Part shown: positions 8,771 through 16,375 of the stretch, one piece after another
Layout of the letters: each line of letters opens with the position of its first letter
How positions within the stretch are numbered: position 1 is the first letter of the stretch
Assembly: GCA_021796535.1 (NCBI GenBank)
Contig: JAKABW010000018.1
Location: 1 to 35,058 of the forward strand
DNA: 35,058 nt
Direction of reading: 5' to 3'
Source of the DNA: Actinomycetes bacterium
GTDB lineage: Bacteria; Actinomycetota; Acidimicrobiia; Acidimicrobiales; Bog-793
Made by a program: the position numbers and the translations under genes
The notes under the pieces: generated by a model
Told to the model about the DNA's origin: nothing
The model's database searches: none
The model's input: the letters and a program-made list of their open reading frames with translations, nothing else

Positions 8771-8843
8771 TTAAGCTGCCTAACCTAGACGATAAATACT
8801 ACTTAACCATAGCCCAATTTATGGAAATAAAGGAGTACACTTC

Positions 8844-9026
8844 ATGGGGCTTACCGACAACAGCTTTCCGACACTGCCCTCAGCTCCGGCAAAAATCGGA
8901 CTTTTGCCTCCCTTTCCCTTAAACTCTTATTTACCGCTACGGAGTATACCTCCCGTATATAGAATATTTCCACAGCAACGAACGCCGGGGAACTGCCAAA
9001 GCACCAAGCAGTTTTCCCTGTCATAA
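8844..9026 (+). CDS. Possible 60-residue small protein
   Basis: An ATG at 8844 is preceded by AAGGAGT with 8 nt spacing, one of the better ribosome sites in the window, and the frame stays open to 9026, just 28 nt before the HEAT-repeat gene. The product is Pro/Ser/Leu-rich, has no recognisable domain and no predicted membrane helix. It may be a real small gene, a translated leader of the HEAT-repeat gene (whose own start lacks a good ribosome site), or chance. Support is limited to the ribosome site and position. Confidence 0.25.
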   Translation: MGLTDNSFPTLPSAPAKIGLLPPFPLNSYLPLRSIPPVYRIFPQQRTPGNCQSTKQFSLS

Positions 9027-9054
9027 GCAGTCGGAAACCAGAATTGCGCGGATA

Positions 9055-9648
9055 ATGTCAGATCAAAATACAGCCAGAATCAGAAGCCGGATTATGCTTG
9101 CCTCATACCGGGGAGACGAGGACATTGTAAGACAGTTTTATGAGAGCGGCGATCCCGAGCTCAGAGCCACCGCATTGAGTGCTTTGGTAAATATGAAAAA
9201 AGCCACAAAAGACGATGCCGAGCGCGCCGTGGCTGACGCCAGTCCGGTTGTAAGACGCAAAGCCTGCGAACTTGCGCCTCTTTTGCCGGGAGCAAATTAC
9301 CGGGTATTGCTCTCCTCTCCCGAAGAGATGGTCGTTGAGGCAGCCTGCTTTGCAATCGGCGAGACGCGCGATCACGGTGCGGTGCCGGACCTCATGACTG
9401 TGGCCTCTGCCCACAAAGAGGCTCTTTGCAGAGAATCAGCCGTGGCGGCATTGGGTGCCATAGGCGACAAAAAGGCCATACCACAATTGATAAAAAGACT
9501 GGATGACTCTGCCGCCATAAGGAGACGTGCCGTGCTGGCCCTGTCTGTTTTTATCGACGACGAGGCAGCGGTGACAGCGATCGGCTCAATGCTCGACGAC
9601 AAAGACTGGCAAGTGCGCCAAATTGCAGAAAGCATTCTGCTGCGTTAG
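9055..9648 (+). CDS. HEAT-repeat protein
   Basis: The 197-residue soluble protein is built of tandem helical repeats of about 30 residues. Examples are DPELRATALSALVNMK, SPVVRRKACELAPLL, CRESAVAALGAIGDKKAIPQLIKRLDD and SAAIRRRAVLALSVFIDDEAAVTAIGSMLDD. The pattern is that of HEAT / PBS-lyase-like repeats, which form a curved protein-binding solenoid. No catalytic motif is present, so a scaffold or adaptor role is inferred. No strong ribosome site precedes ATG 9055. It converges on the MreB-like gene, with about 20 bp between the stops. Confidence 0.8.
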   Translation: MSDQNTARIRSRIMLASYRGDEDIVRQFYESGDPELRATALSALVNMKKATKDDAERAVADASPVVRRKACELAPLLPGANYRVLLSSPEEMVVEAACFAIGETRDHGAVPDLMTVASAHKEALCRESAVAALGAIGDKKAIPQLIKRLDDSAAIRRRAVLALSVFIDDEAAVTAIGSMLDDKDWQVRQIAESILLR

Positions 9649-9668
9649 AAAAGACGGGCGACAGGTAC

Positions 9669-10649
9669 CTATACCTTGGTCATGTCAGAAAAATGACTCA
9701 GACTTTTGCGCAAGCCCCCTATGACATGCATCTCCGGATTTGAGGATGTATGGACGGGCAGTTCCATCGCCTCGGCAACCATCTCTTTCAAACCGTCCAG
9801 CCGCGTCAGACCGCCGAGTAAATATACGCCGGACTGGCAGAGGTCGTTGGTTATGTCGGGAGGAGTGGAAGTAAGAACCTGCGTTATGCCCTGAATGATC
9901 TGCGACAAGACCTCGTCAATGACACCCCAGAGTTCCTCGGCTGTCACGTCCACGGAAACAGTTTCTCCGGTGCTGATGTCGTATCCCACAATATTGTGAA
10001 CGGTAAAGCGCTGGTTATCCCTGACGATAACCTCCCTCAGCCGACCACAAAATAAAGTACTTACATTGATATTATAGTTCCTGATAAAATGGCTTTTTAT
10101 GCTGTTGTCAATATCGGTGGCACCCATGCCCAGCGAAGCCGATGTGACGACGGAACCCAGGGACAACACCGCTGCTTCGCAGCGCCCGGCACCCAAAATA
10201 ATGACCATATTGCCCACGGGCTCCCCGATCGGCAAATTCAAATCGATGGAAGCGGCTATGGTGCTTTCCAAAAAACGGACTTCGTGTACACCGGCTTCTT
10301 TCAAAGACCTGACCATAGCCCTTTGCTGAACCTTGGTTGAGTCCCCGTACGTACTGACCAGCACGTAGCTGCGACCCAATTTATTGTGCCCGGCCTTTTT
10401 CAATAAATGAGATATGATCTGCCGCCCCAAATTCAGATCTTCTATCTGCCCGTAACGGATCGGCTTGAATATTTTCACACGGCCCGGTTTGGCGTCTATT
10501 ACCGACAACGCATCGGTGCCAAAAGCCACCAACTTGGCAGAGTCGGTATCGACGGCTGCTATCGTCGGCTCAATCAGATATCTCTTTCTTGACTTATCCG
10601 AAATTTTGGTCAGCGAAGTACCCAAATCAACCGCAAAATACTTACTCAA
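9669..10649 (-). CDS. Divergent MreB/actin-like ATPase-fold protein
   Basis: The 326 residues carry the actin/Hsp70/MreB fold signatures: phosphate-1 loop VDLGTSLTKI (D8), the MreB-like segment ESTIAASIDLNLPIGEPVGNMV, phosphate-2 region at 150-163, and adenosine motif SGVYLLGGLTRLDGL (273-287). The overall pattern is closest to MreB (rod-shape cytoskeleton). The phosphate-2 motif, normally DIGGGTTE, here reads ILGAGRCE (151-158): its aspartate and both threonines are lost, so nucleotide hydrolysis may be weak or absent. The start is TTG at 10649 with AGGAG about 11 nt upstream. It is transcribed away from the HtrA-like gene, and a palindrome sits inside its predicted promoter. It is likely an MreB paralogue rather than the main MreB, since no mreC or mreD is adjacent. 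Confidence 0.78.
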   Translation of the reverse strand: MSKYFAVDLGTSLTKISDKSRKRYLIEPTIAAVDTDSAKLVAFGTDALSVIDAKPGRVKIFKPIRYGQIEDLNLGRQIISHLLKKAGHNKLGRSYVLVSTYGDSTKVQQRAMVRSLKEAGVHEVRFLESTIAASIDLNLPIGEPVGNMVIILGAGRCEAAVLSLGSVVTSASLGMGATDIDNSIKSHFIRNYNINVSTLFCGRLREVIVRDNQRFTVHNIVGYDISTGETVSVDVTAEELWGVIDEVLSQIIQGITQVLTSTPPDITNDLCQSGVYLLGGLTRLDGLKEMVAEAMELPVHTSSNPEMHVIGGLRKSLSHFSDMTKV

Positions 10650-10995
10650 AATTTATTATTCTCCTAATCGGCGTCTTGCAAAAACACCGGGCACAAAAAC
10701 ATGCTCCGCCTCTGACGCGACATACGTCACTGCTGCGCGCATACAAGACTTCCTTCTTATAGACCGGTCTAAAGATTTTACAACAATACCAATATTTTTA
10801 TATGCATCCGATGCAGGCAAGGGTACTCATCAGAGAAAATCTTTGTTTTGCGATAAAAAATTGTTCAAAATTGGCGGCAACCTTTGACGCCAAAGGCCTT
10901 GGGGAACGGTTTGGATGTGACTTAGCGGGTCAATTGTCCAAAAAGCGCTTCGGCCGCCACCAAAAATACTCCGGTAAGCGGTAATCTTTTTAGCT
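10650..10995. other. Divergent intergenic region, MreB-like / HtrA-like
   Basis: This 346-bp gap separates two genes transcribed in opposite directions. It contains the TTG-proximal ribosome site of the MreB-like gene, a palindromic operator candidate within a leftward promoter (10756-10783), and the start region of the HtrA-like gene. No convincing gene, RNA or terminator was seen in the remainder. Confidence 0.6.
10756..10783 (-). promoter_or_regulatory. Predicted promoter with embedded TAGACCGGTCTA operator
   Basis: On the reverse strand TTGTAA (10783-10778) and TATAAG (10761-10756) are 16 nt apart and point toward the MreB-like gene. Between them, overlapping the -10 by two bases, lies the perfect 12-nt palindrome TAGACCGGTCTA (10760-10771). 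A palindrome between -35 and -10 is the classic place for a repressor operator. Its form resembles TetR-family sites, but no regulator gene is nearby and the assignment is inference. Confidence 0.45.
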
Positions 10996-12210
10996 GTGAG
11001 TAGTCATTTTGACGAATTCGATAACGACGAAGAAGACCCTTCGCCGCTGCTGCCACAAGATGACAGACTGTGGCGCCATCCTTCCGAACTATCCAACACG
11101 AATTACAAAAAAGAACTACAAAATACCTGGTTGAGCAGAGAGCCCTCTAAAGCAAGCGCTTGGACGGCGGGCATAGTGGGGGCGCTTTTGGCGAGCGGAG
11201 TGGTCTTGCTCGGAACCCATCTGGCTACGGCTCTGACTGCCAAAACAACCAACGTCGCCCAGGCCGACACCACGTCAACCGTACCCATTTTGGGAGCCGC
11301 GTCATCTTATGCGGCGCCCGCTCTCGGCGGTCATATGAGCCTTTCTCCCGATATCTCTCTTGCCGTCAATTCGGTTGCCGAATCTATGGTAACCATCCAA
11401 GCCAATTTCGGAGCCAAACAATCCTACATGGACGGTCTTGTCATTTCGCAAAATGGGCTTATCGTGGCTCCGGCAACCTCCGTTGCCGGAGCGGCCAGCA
11501 TCATAGTGACTTTGTACAACAAAACCTCCTACGTGGGAAACATCGTGGGAATAGACAACAGCAAACCCTACAACAGCGATCTCGCCGTAATTCATATTGA
11601 AGCAAACGGCCTGCATCCCGTCCCACTGGACGAAGAAGAACCCGTGGCCAACCATCAGATGGTATTGGCCCTCAATATACAGGCAGCCAAAGAGCAGGTC
11701 TTGGCCACCACCATCAATTCTCTGGACAGCCCCCAAACCAAAAATTGGTCGCGGCTCGTAGACTCAATCGTCATCTCACCCACACCCCAGGGACTGACGC
11801 CCGGTACCGCCATCCTGGATGACGCCGGGGGCGTCGTGGCCTTTGTACTCGGGAATAACCAAAAGTATCCGATTGCCGTGCCGGCATGGCTCATAAAACC
11901 GGTAACGAATGTCCTTATCATGCATAAAACTGTCTTAAAAGGTTGGCTGGGGGTGGTTGCCACAAACTACACATTGAGAAAAGGGGTTCTCATAGACAGC
12001 GTCTACCGGCACAGCGCCGCCGCCGCATACGGCCTTTTGCCCGGTGACGTTATTATTGCTCTGGACAACCAGCCCACCGATACCGTCAACTCTCTGATGG
12101 CCCGTCTCTACACCAAACCGCCGGGGAGCACCGTGCGACTTCTCGTAATCCGCGGCAATAAGATAATGCCGATGAAATTGGTGCTGGGATCATCCACGGC
12201 TTCAAAATAA
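10996..12210 (+). CDS. HtrA-like membrane protein with degenerate trypsin domain and PDZ
   Basis: The 404 residues start with an acidic cytoplasmic region containing the actinobacterial motif DRLWRHPSEL (23-32), then a membrane helix (about 56-80) and a Thr/Ala-rich extracytoplasmic stalk. A trypsin-like (S1C) domain spans about 120-305 and a PDZ domain 315-400 (GWLGVVA, GLLPGDVIIALDNQPTD). The catalytic aspartate is kept (D195 in NSDLAVI). The histidine position reads VAPATSV (T161) instead of TNAHVV, and the serine motif GNSGGPL is replaced by GTAILDD (A272). It is therefore probably a proteolytically inactive HtrA relative acting as a peptide-binding envelope sensor or scaffold. The start is GTG at 10996 with a weak ribosome site. 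Confidence 0.88.
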   Translation: MSSHFDEFDNDEEDPSPLLPQDDRLWRHPSELSNTNYKKELQNTWLSREPSKASAWTAGIVGALLASGVVLLGTHLATALTAKTTNVAQADTTSTVPILGAASSYAAPALGGHMSLSPDISLAVNSVAESMVTIQANFGAKQSYMDGLVISQNGLIVAPATSVAGAASIIVTLYNKTSYVGNIVGIDNSKPYNSDLAVIHIEANGLHPVPLDEEEPVANHQMVLALNIQAAKEQVLATTINSLDSPQTKNWSRLVDSIVISPTPQGLTPGTAILDDAGGVVAFVLGNNQKYPIAVPAWLIKPVTNVLIMHKTVLKGWLGVVATNYTLRKGVLIDSVYRHSAAAAYGLLPGDVIIALDNQPTDTVNSLMARLYTKPPGSTVRLLVIRGNKIMPMKLVLGSSTASK

Positions 12211-12344
12211 AGCTCTTCAATTTAAAGCCGGGGTCTTGCTCCTTACCCGGCACGGAAACAATTTCCTGCAACACCCCCCGGGCCCGCACGGACACCGAGA
12301 GTCCGACTTGGAGACATCGTCCGAACAAAGACTTTTATCTGTTC

Positions 12345-12350
12345 TATAAT
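12345..12350 (+). promoter_or_regulatory. -10 hexamer TATAAT before the DUF2342 gene
   Basis: A perfect TATAAT lies 32 nt upstream of the ATG at 12383. No good -35 is visible at 16-18 nt spacing. Transcription would begin near 12357, which leaves the in-frame TTG at 12356 at or before the first transcribed base and so favours ATG 12383 as the start. Confidence 0.4.
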
Positions 12351-12382
12351 CTATATTGAGCACAAAGAAAACGGATAATAAA

Positions 12383-13789
12383 ATGAGCGATATCGGAAAA
12401 GGAAATTTCGGAGAACAGTTGCCCAATTTTTTCGGCGACATCCTGCGACTGCTGAATACCAATACTCCCGTCCAATGGGAACTGGCCGTACAGCTGGCGG
12501 AATCCGTGGCGACCGATTCGGCTCCCGGTGAAAATACTACGGAGCAAGACAGCATAGACCCCATCGACAGAATACGCCTCGAGGAGCTGTATCAAATAGC
12601 CGGACTGCACGTATCGGATATCACCGGCATGGATATAGTCGGCTCCAAGCCCATCCTCCTCTCGGCAGTCAGCCGCCGACAATGGATCAGAACGAACATG
12701 GCGGCCTGGAAGCCCTTGATGGAAGCAATCGCACAGGCCATCATCAGCAACGATCCCGACAAAGACACGGAGGGCGACCCGGCGGTTTCCGCCAATCAAA
12801 CCCCCCGGCACGAGCCGCCTGCACAGAGCGAGAACAGGGAACCGGCATCCGAGACGACAAATGAATTGGACCTCGAAAAACTCGGACTTACGGATTTGGC
12901 CAAGATGTCTTTTGAACAGAGTGCCGTATCTCCCGGCGATACAAGGGGCTTGGACGAAAAGAGTGCCGCCGACTGGTCGGCGAACAGCCCGGAAAGCCAA
13001 TTGATGCCAATGCTGGCACAGTGGAAAAAAATTATGGGGCCGGTCATGCTGGCCATGCAATTCGGTTCGGTACTGGGGAGGCTGGCAAAATACAGTTTGG
13101 GGGCCTACGAGTTTCCGTTGCCGCGAAATAACTACAACGAAATTCCGGTGATACCCCAAAATATCAAACAATTTTCATCAGACTGGAGCATCCCTCTGGC
13201 CGAATGTGAAATATACGCGGCAATCCTCGACATAACCTCCCACGCCATTCTGCGCAGAAGCCACGTCACAGACTACCTTACCGAATTGTTGACGGAATAT
13301 GCCGAATGCCTCAACCCCGACCCGTCTTTAATGGAGGAGCGGATAAAGAATCTACAGGGATTTGACATCTCGGACATGACGCAACTCATGAGCGATCCCG
13401 AACTCCTGCATGCTTTGAACGATTCCTCAAAATTGAGACAAATCCAGGCAAAAATCGATAATTTTGCTTCAATATTTATTGGTTATACCGATTGGGTCAT
13501 CGATATGGCAAGTTCCAGGCTGATTGCCAATAACAACACCATACGCGAAGCCATAAAACGCAGACGCATGGAGCGCAATAACGAAGAACGCGCCGCCGAG
13601 AACTTTTTTGGCCTCCATCTGGACCAAGATATACTTGAAAAGGGTTCTGCATTCATCCAAGGCGTTCTGCAGCGCGGCGGAGACAGCGAACTTGCCATGC
13701 TTTGGACGCAAAAAAACCTGTTACCTACCCAAAACGAAATCGAAGCACCCGGTTTATGGCTCGAAAGAATTAAACTGGATCAAGCTTAA
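12383..13789 (+). CDS. Zincin-like DUF2342 protein, metal-site motif lost
   Basis: This 468-residue protein matches the actinobacterial DUF2342 (Zincin_2) family. It has the segments LGAYEFPLPRNNYNEIPVIPQNI and PLAECEIYAAILDITSHAIL, followed by the long helical C-terminal half and the typical ending SELAMLWTQKNLLPTQNEIEAPGLWLERI. In active-type members the central helix carries HExxH; here the aligned residues are D283-I-T-S-H287, so the first His and the Glu are gone and zinc proteolysis is unlikely. The middle of the N-terminal half (about 125-205) is a charged low-complexity insertion. Start choice: an in-frame TTG exists at 12356, but ATG 12383 fits the promoter better. In mycobacteria a homologue (Rv3195) neighbours the PDZ protease and UPF0182; here it is a few genes away. 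Function unknown. Confidence 0.85.
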   Translation: MSDIGKGNFGEQLPNFFGDILRLLNTNTPVQWELAVQLAESVATDSAPGENTTEQDSIDPIDRIRLEELYQIAGLHVSDITGMDIVGSKPILLSAVSRRQWIRTNMAAWKPLMEAIAQAIISNDPDKDTEGDPAVSANQTPRHEPPAQSENREPASETTNELDLEKLGLTDLAKMSFEQSAVSPGDTRGLDEKSAADWSANSPESQLMPMLAQWKKIMGPVMLAMQFGSVLGRLAKYSLGAYEFPLPRNNYNEIPVIPQNIKQFSSDWSIPLAECEIYAAILDITSHAILRRSHVTDYLTELLTEYAECLNPDPSLMEERIKNLQGFDISDMTQLMSDPELLHALNDSSKLRQIQAKIDNFASIFIGYTDWVIDMASSRLIANNNTIREAIKRRRMERNNEERAAENFFGLHLDQDILEKGSAFIQGVLQRGGDSELAMLWTQKNLLPTQNEIEAPGLWLERIKLDQA

Positions 13790-13851
13790 ATTTGTTTTCT
13801 GACCAAAATCCCTTGACGGTACCGCATCTGTGATTTCGGTAAAGTTATGAC

Positions 13852-13888
13852 AAAAAAATTGCCGACAACAACCCGTTGATGCCGGCAA
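13852..13888 (-). terminator. Intrinsic terminator of the 86-residue protein gene
   Basis: Reading the reverse strand, TTGCCG and CGGCAA (13888-13883 and 13864-13859) form an outer stem with additional inner pairing (CAA/TTG around a CGGG loop), followed directly by seven T residues (13858-13852). It lies about 63 nt past the stop at 13951 and also separates that gene from the converging DUF2342 gene. Confidence 0.7.
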
Positions 13889-13950
13889 ACAATTGTATGC
13901 AGTACATTTGAAAATGTTTTAAGCAAAATCCCGCTCAAATCATTTCTGTT

Positions 13951-14211
13951 TTATTCGATCGAAGAGTCGACTTCGGCGGCACCCAAGTTCCACTCCAACA
14001 TGATACTTTCCCTCTCTGCATCGCGAATAATACGCTCCCTGTTGCGTCTGAACTGGGGGTCGTGAGGAGGAAGGAGCTCGAGACGCTTCAACGCGCGAAA
14101 CCTGAATCCTTCCACCAAAGCTTTATCCCCGTACTCGGAATAAATTTCATAATGAGGTGCGACAGGCCCCAGGTAATCTATACGTACATGTCCGGCATAC
14201 TCACTTGCCAT
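13951..14211 (-). CDS. Small conserved-looking protein of unknown function
   Basis: I do not recognise a named family. The 86 residues are soluble and strongly charged, with an N-terminal beta-like part (HVRIDYLGPVAPHYEIY) and an Arg/Glu-rich helical second half (ALVEGFRFRALKRLELLPP, then RRNRERIIRDAERESIMLEWNL). That it is real is supported by GGAG 8 nt upstream of ATG 14211, sensible composition, and a clean intrinsic terminator after it. It is divergent from the first WhiB-like gene, with about 285 bp between the starts. Confidence 0.7.
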   Translation of the reverse strand: MASEYAGHVRIDYLGPVAPHYEIYSEYGDKALVEGFRFRALKRLELLPPHDPQFRRNRERIIRDAERESIMLEWNLGAAEVDSSIE

Positions 14212-14496
14212 AGATTTTCTCCATCTGCATTTTTAGTTTGTTACAAATATAATAGACGGCTTTTTGAAAATTGACGTTAAAATTCATTTCATATACACAA
14301 CAATGCGCAATGCCGATCGCGCAAGCCTATAATTAAAAGACTGGCAAATAGCGCCGTCAGACGATAAAGTATATGTAAGGAAAAAGAATTTAACTTAAAG
14401 TTCATTTATGCAACATTTTTTTCTCATGAAATTTTAATATTAGCTGCCTATAGTAACTCAAAAGACTTAAAATATTATTTGGACAAGGTGATTTTT

Positions 14497-14748
14497 ATGA
14501 TGGATACTCTTTGGATGGCCGAAGGTAAATGCAAAGATCTCCCACCGGAAACTTTTTTCCCGAGTGACGGAGTGGGGGTCGACGTAGCAAGAAGAATATG
14601 TAAAGATTGCCCCGTCAAATCCCCCTGCTTGGAATACGCCATTGCCAATCACATCGACCACGGGGTCTGGGGCGGAGCCTCGGAAAGAGAAAGGCGCAGG
14701 ATAGCAAGGCAAAGAAGGCAGCTTCATATCATAACGGGGAACCGATAA
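14497..14748 (+). CDS. WhiB-family iron-sulfur transcription factor (first copy)
   Basis: The 83-residue protein has the full Wbl signature: four cysteines at 12, 35, 38 and 44 (GKCKD, ICKDCPVKSPC) to bind a [4Fe-4S] cluster, the GVWGG turn (56-60), and a basic C-terminal tail (SERERRRIARQRR) for DNA contact. Wbl proteins act with the main sigma factor in Actinobacteria to sense redox state or control division and development. An open frame extends to a TTG at 14479, but ATG 14497 has AAGGTG 6 nt upstream and is preferred. It lies 38 bp before the formimidoyltransferase gene on the same strand. Confidence 0.92.
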   Translation: MMDTLWMAEGKCKDLPPETFFPSDGVGVDVARRICKDCPVKSPCLEYAIANHIDHGVWGGASERERRRIARQRRQLHIITGNR

Positions 14749-14786
14749 TTCAAACATCTTCCTTTCAAACAACCGCTTTTCTTTGA

Positions 14787-15653
14787 ATGTTTGAGTGTGT
14801 CATAAACATCAGTGAGGGCAGCGATTTTAAATTGCTGAGAGAAATTGCCGACGCCGGCGGAGACTCTGTTTGCGACATACACTTGGATGCCGTCCATAAC
14901 AGAAGTGTCCTGACATTAATTGCCCCCGATGTTATGGAAGATGCCAAAAATGTCGCCAAAGAGGCGGTAAACACCCTTGACATCAAGATCCACAAAGGAT
15001 TGCACCCGCGCTTTGGCGTTGTGGATGTAGTCCCGTTCGTTCCTTTTACTCCAGGCGAAATAGCACCCCAATCCCTGGATAAGGCCACGGAATACCGGAA
15101 CGAATTTGTTGCATGGGCCCAAAAGGACCTGGGGTTGCCTTGCGTCACCTATGAACCCGAGAGGTCTCTGCCGGAAACAAGAAAATTACTCAGACAGTCT
15201 GCTCTCGGGATATTTCCGCATGAAACGGCCGGCGTTGCCTGTGTGGGAGCCAGGAAATTGCTGGTTGCCTACAATATCTACATAGGAGAGGGCAACGGGG
15301 AAAGGGCGAAATTGATAGCCGGGCGCATCAGAAGCGCATCCGTACGCTCTCTGGGCTTTTCCCTCAACGGTAAAGAACAGGTGTCCTGCAACCTGGTGGA
15401 CCTGACCGCATCCGGGCCTCAGGAAGCATACGAAGCTGTCAGCCGATACACAGAAATCACCGGTACGGAACTGGTCGGCCTCGTACCCATGGGGCTCTTG
15501 GGCCAAATTGATGCAGGCCTTTGGGAAAAGCTGGATTTGGCTTATGAAAAATCTCCGGAGTACAGACTTTCGCTGAGTCCCGCCAAGAGAAAGGAACTGA
15601 TTGCGTCCCTTTTGGAAGAAAAACTTATAAATTCCGACGGTAAAAGCGGATAG
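14787..15653 (+). CDS. ftcD: Glutamate formimidoyltransferase (FtcD N-terminal type)
   Basis: The 288 residues match the formiminotransferase domain: FECVINISEGSD at the start, DIHLDAVHNRSVLTL, IHKGLHPRFGVVDVVPFVP, YEPERSLPETRKLLRQSALGIFPHETAGVACVGARKLLVAYNIYI and QVSCNLVDL. The enzyme moves a formimino (or formyl) group between glutamate derivatives and tetrahydrofolate. The cyclodeaminase half of bifunctional FTCD is absent, and no other histidine-degradation gene is nearby, so its physiological role may be in folate one-carbon exchange. No clear ribosome site precedes ATG 14787; coupling to the WhiB-like gene 38 bp upstream is possible. Confidence 0.92.
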   Translation: MFECVINISEGSDFKLLREIADAGGDSVCDIHLDAVHNRSVLTLIAPDVMEDAKNVAKEAVNTLDIKIHKGLHPRFGVVDVVPFVPFTPGEIAPQSLDKATEYRNEFVAWAQKDLGLPCVTYEPERSLPETRKLLRQSALGIFPHETAGVACVGARKLLVAYNIYIGEGNGERAKLIAGRIRSASVRSLGFSLNGKEQVSCNLVDLTASGPQEAYEAVSRYTEITGTELVGLVPMGLLGQIDAGLWEKLDLAYEKSPEYRLSLSPAKRKELIASLLEEKLINSDGKSG

Positions 15654-15678
15654 GACGCAAAATCTTTCCGACTGTCCG

Positions 15679-15957
15679 TCAGGACGCCAGATAACCGGAA
15701 GCCGAGACGAGTCGCTTCCTGCGCAGTTTGCGCCGCTCACGCTCGCTCGTACCGCCCCAGATTCCGAACCTTTCTCCTGTTTTGAGGGCATAGTTAAGGC
15801 ATTCTTCTTTTACCGGACATTCTTTGCAGACGCTTTTGGCTTCCCTGGTGGAAGCCCCTCTTTCCGGAAAAAACAGATCGGGGTCAACCCCCATGCAACT
15901 GGCCTTAGCATACCACGGCTCCTTGGTAACAGTACTAAACATGTCTTCCAATACCAT
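15679..15957 (-). CDS. WhiB-family iron-sulfur transcription factor (second copy)
   Basis: The 92-residue Wbl protein has cysteines at 21, 44, 47 and 53 (ASCMG, VCKECPVKEEC), the GIWGG turn (65-69) and the basic tail SERERRKLRRKR. The frame is open upstream to 15999, but ATG 15957 has AAAGGAGG 4-5 nt upstream, the best ribosome site in this part, and gives the usual N-terminus of about 20 residues before the first Cys. The WYAKASCMGVDPDLFFPERG block resembles the WhiB2/WhmD group more than the first copy does; that subgroup call is tentative. It converges on ftcD with about 25 bp between the stops. Confidence 0.92.
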   Translation of the reverse strand: MVLEDMFSTVTKEPWYAKASCMGVDPDLFFPERGASTREAKSVCKECPVKEECLNYALKTGERFGIWGGTSERERRKLRRKRLVSASGYLAS

Positions 15958-16375
15958 CCGGCCTCCTTTTCGGCTACGGTAACCCGCCCAAATGCTCACC
16001 TAAACTACAAGCGTGAAATTACACGTATCGTATTATATTTACCGCTTATCGAGAGAAATGCAATACCATGAGGCCAGAAATTAACAATTTTTATCAAAAA
16101 TTCATAAGTTGCGGTCTCCGAGAAGAGTGAAAATTGTTTTCCGCGAACACTTTTCCCTCCGCCGAGTCACCCCAAGGCCGTCTTGCTTGCCAAAGCGTCC
16201 GGAGTTCCGGCATGCAAAACCGCAAAAAAATATTTCAAACAATTTTTAAAAAGTTAAACCAACCCCTCATTAAGCGCTAACGTAATAAATGGTTTGATCA
16301 AACTTGCTCCGCAACACGCCGTTTGCCATAAGCCTGTGATCAAAGTAGATCGGAACCATAAATGAAAGGTTAGTT
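15958..16375. other. Intergenic region between WhiB-like gene and sdh operon
   Basis: This 418-bp non-coding stretch lies between divergent starts. It holds the WhiB ribosome site at the left end, a TATAAT-like element on the reverse strand near 16033 without a good -35, an AT-rich inverted repeat AATTTTT-ATC-AAAAATT (16086-16102), and the palindrome GTTTGATCAAAC (16292-16303) about 70 nt before the sdh operon. No ORF, tRNA or terminator was convincing. Confidence 0.55.
16292..16303. promoter_or_regulatory. Palindrome GTTTGATCAAAC upstream of sdh operon
   Basis: This perfect 12-nt palindrome is centred about 80 nt upstream of the GTG start of the succinate dehydrogenase anchor gene. The position suits a transcription-factor operator. 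No matching regulator is known to me, and no promoter elements nearby are strong. Confidence 0.35.

Noticed and set aside
12227-12251. GCCGGG/CCCGGC hairpin after the HtrA-like gene
   Set aside because: Six-base stem with a 13-nt loop and no T-tract; could be chance in a GC-rich patch.
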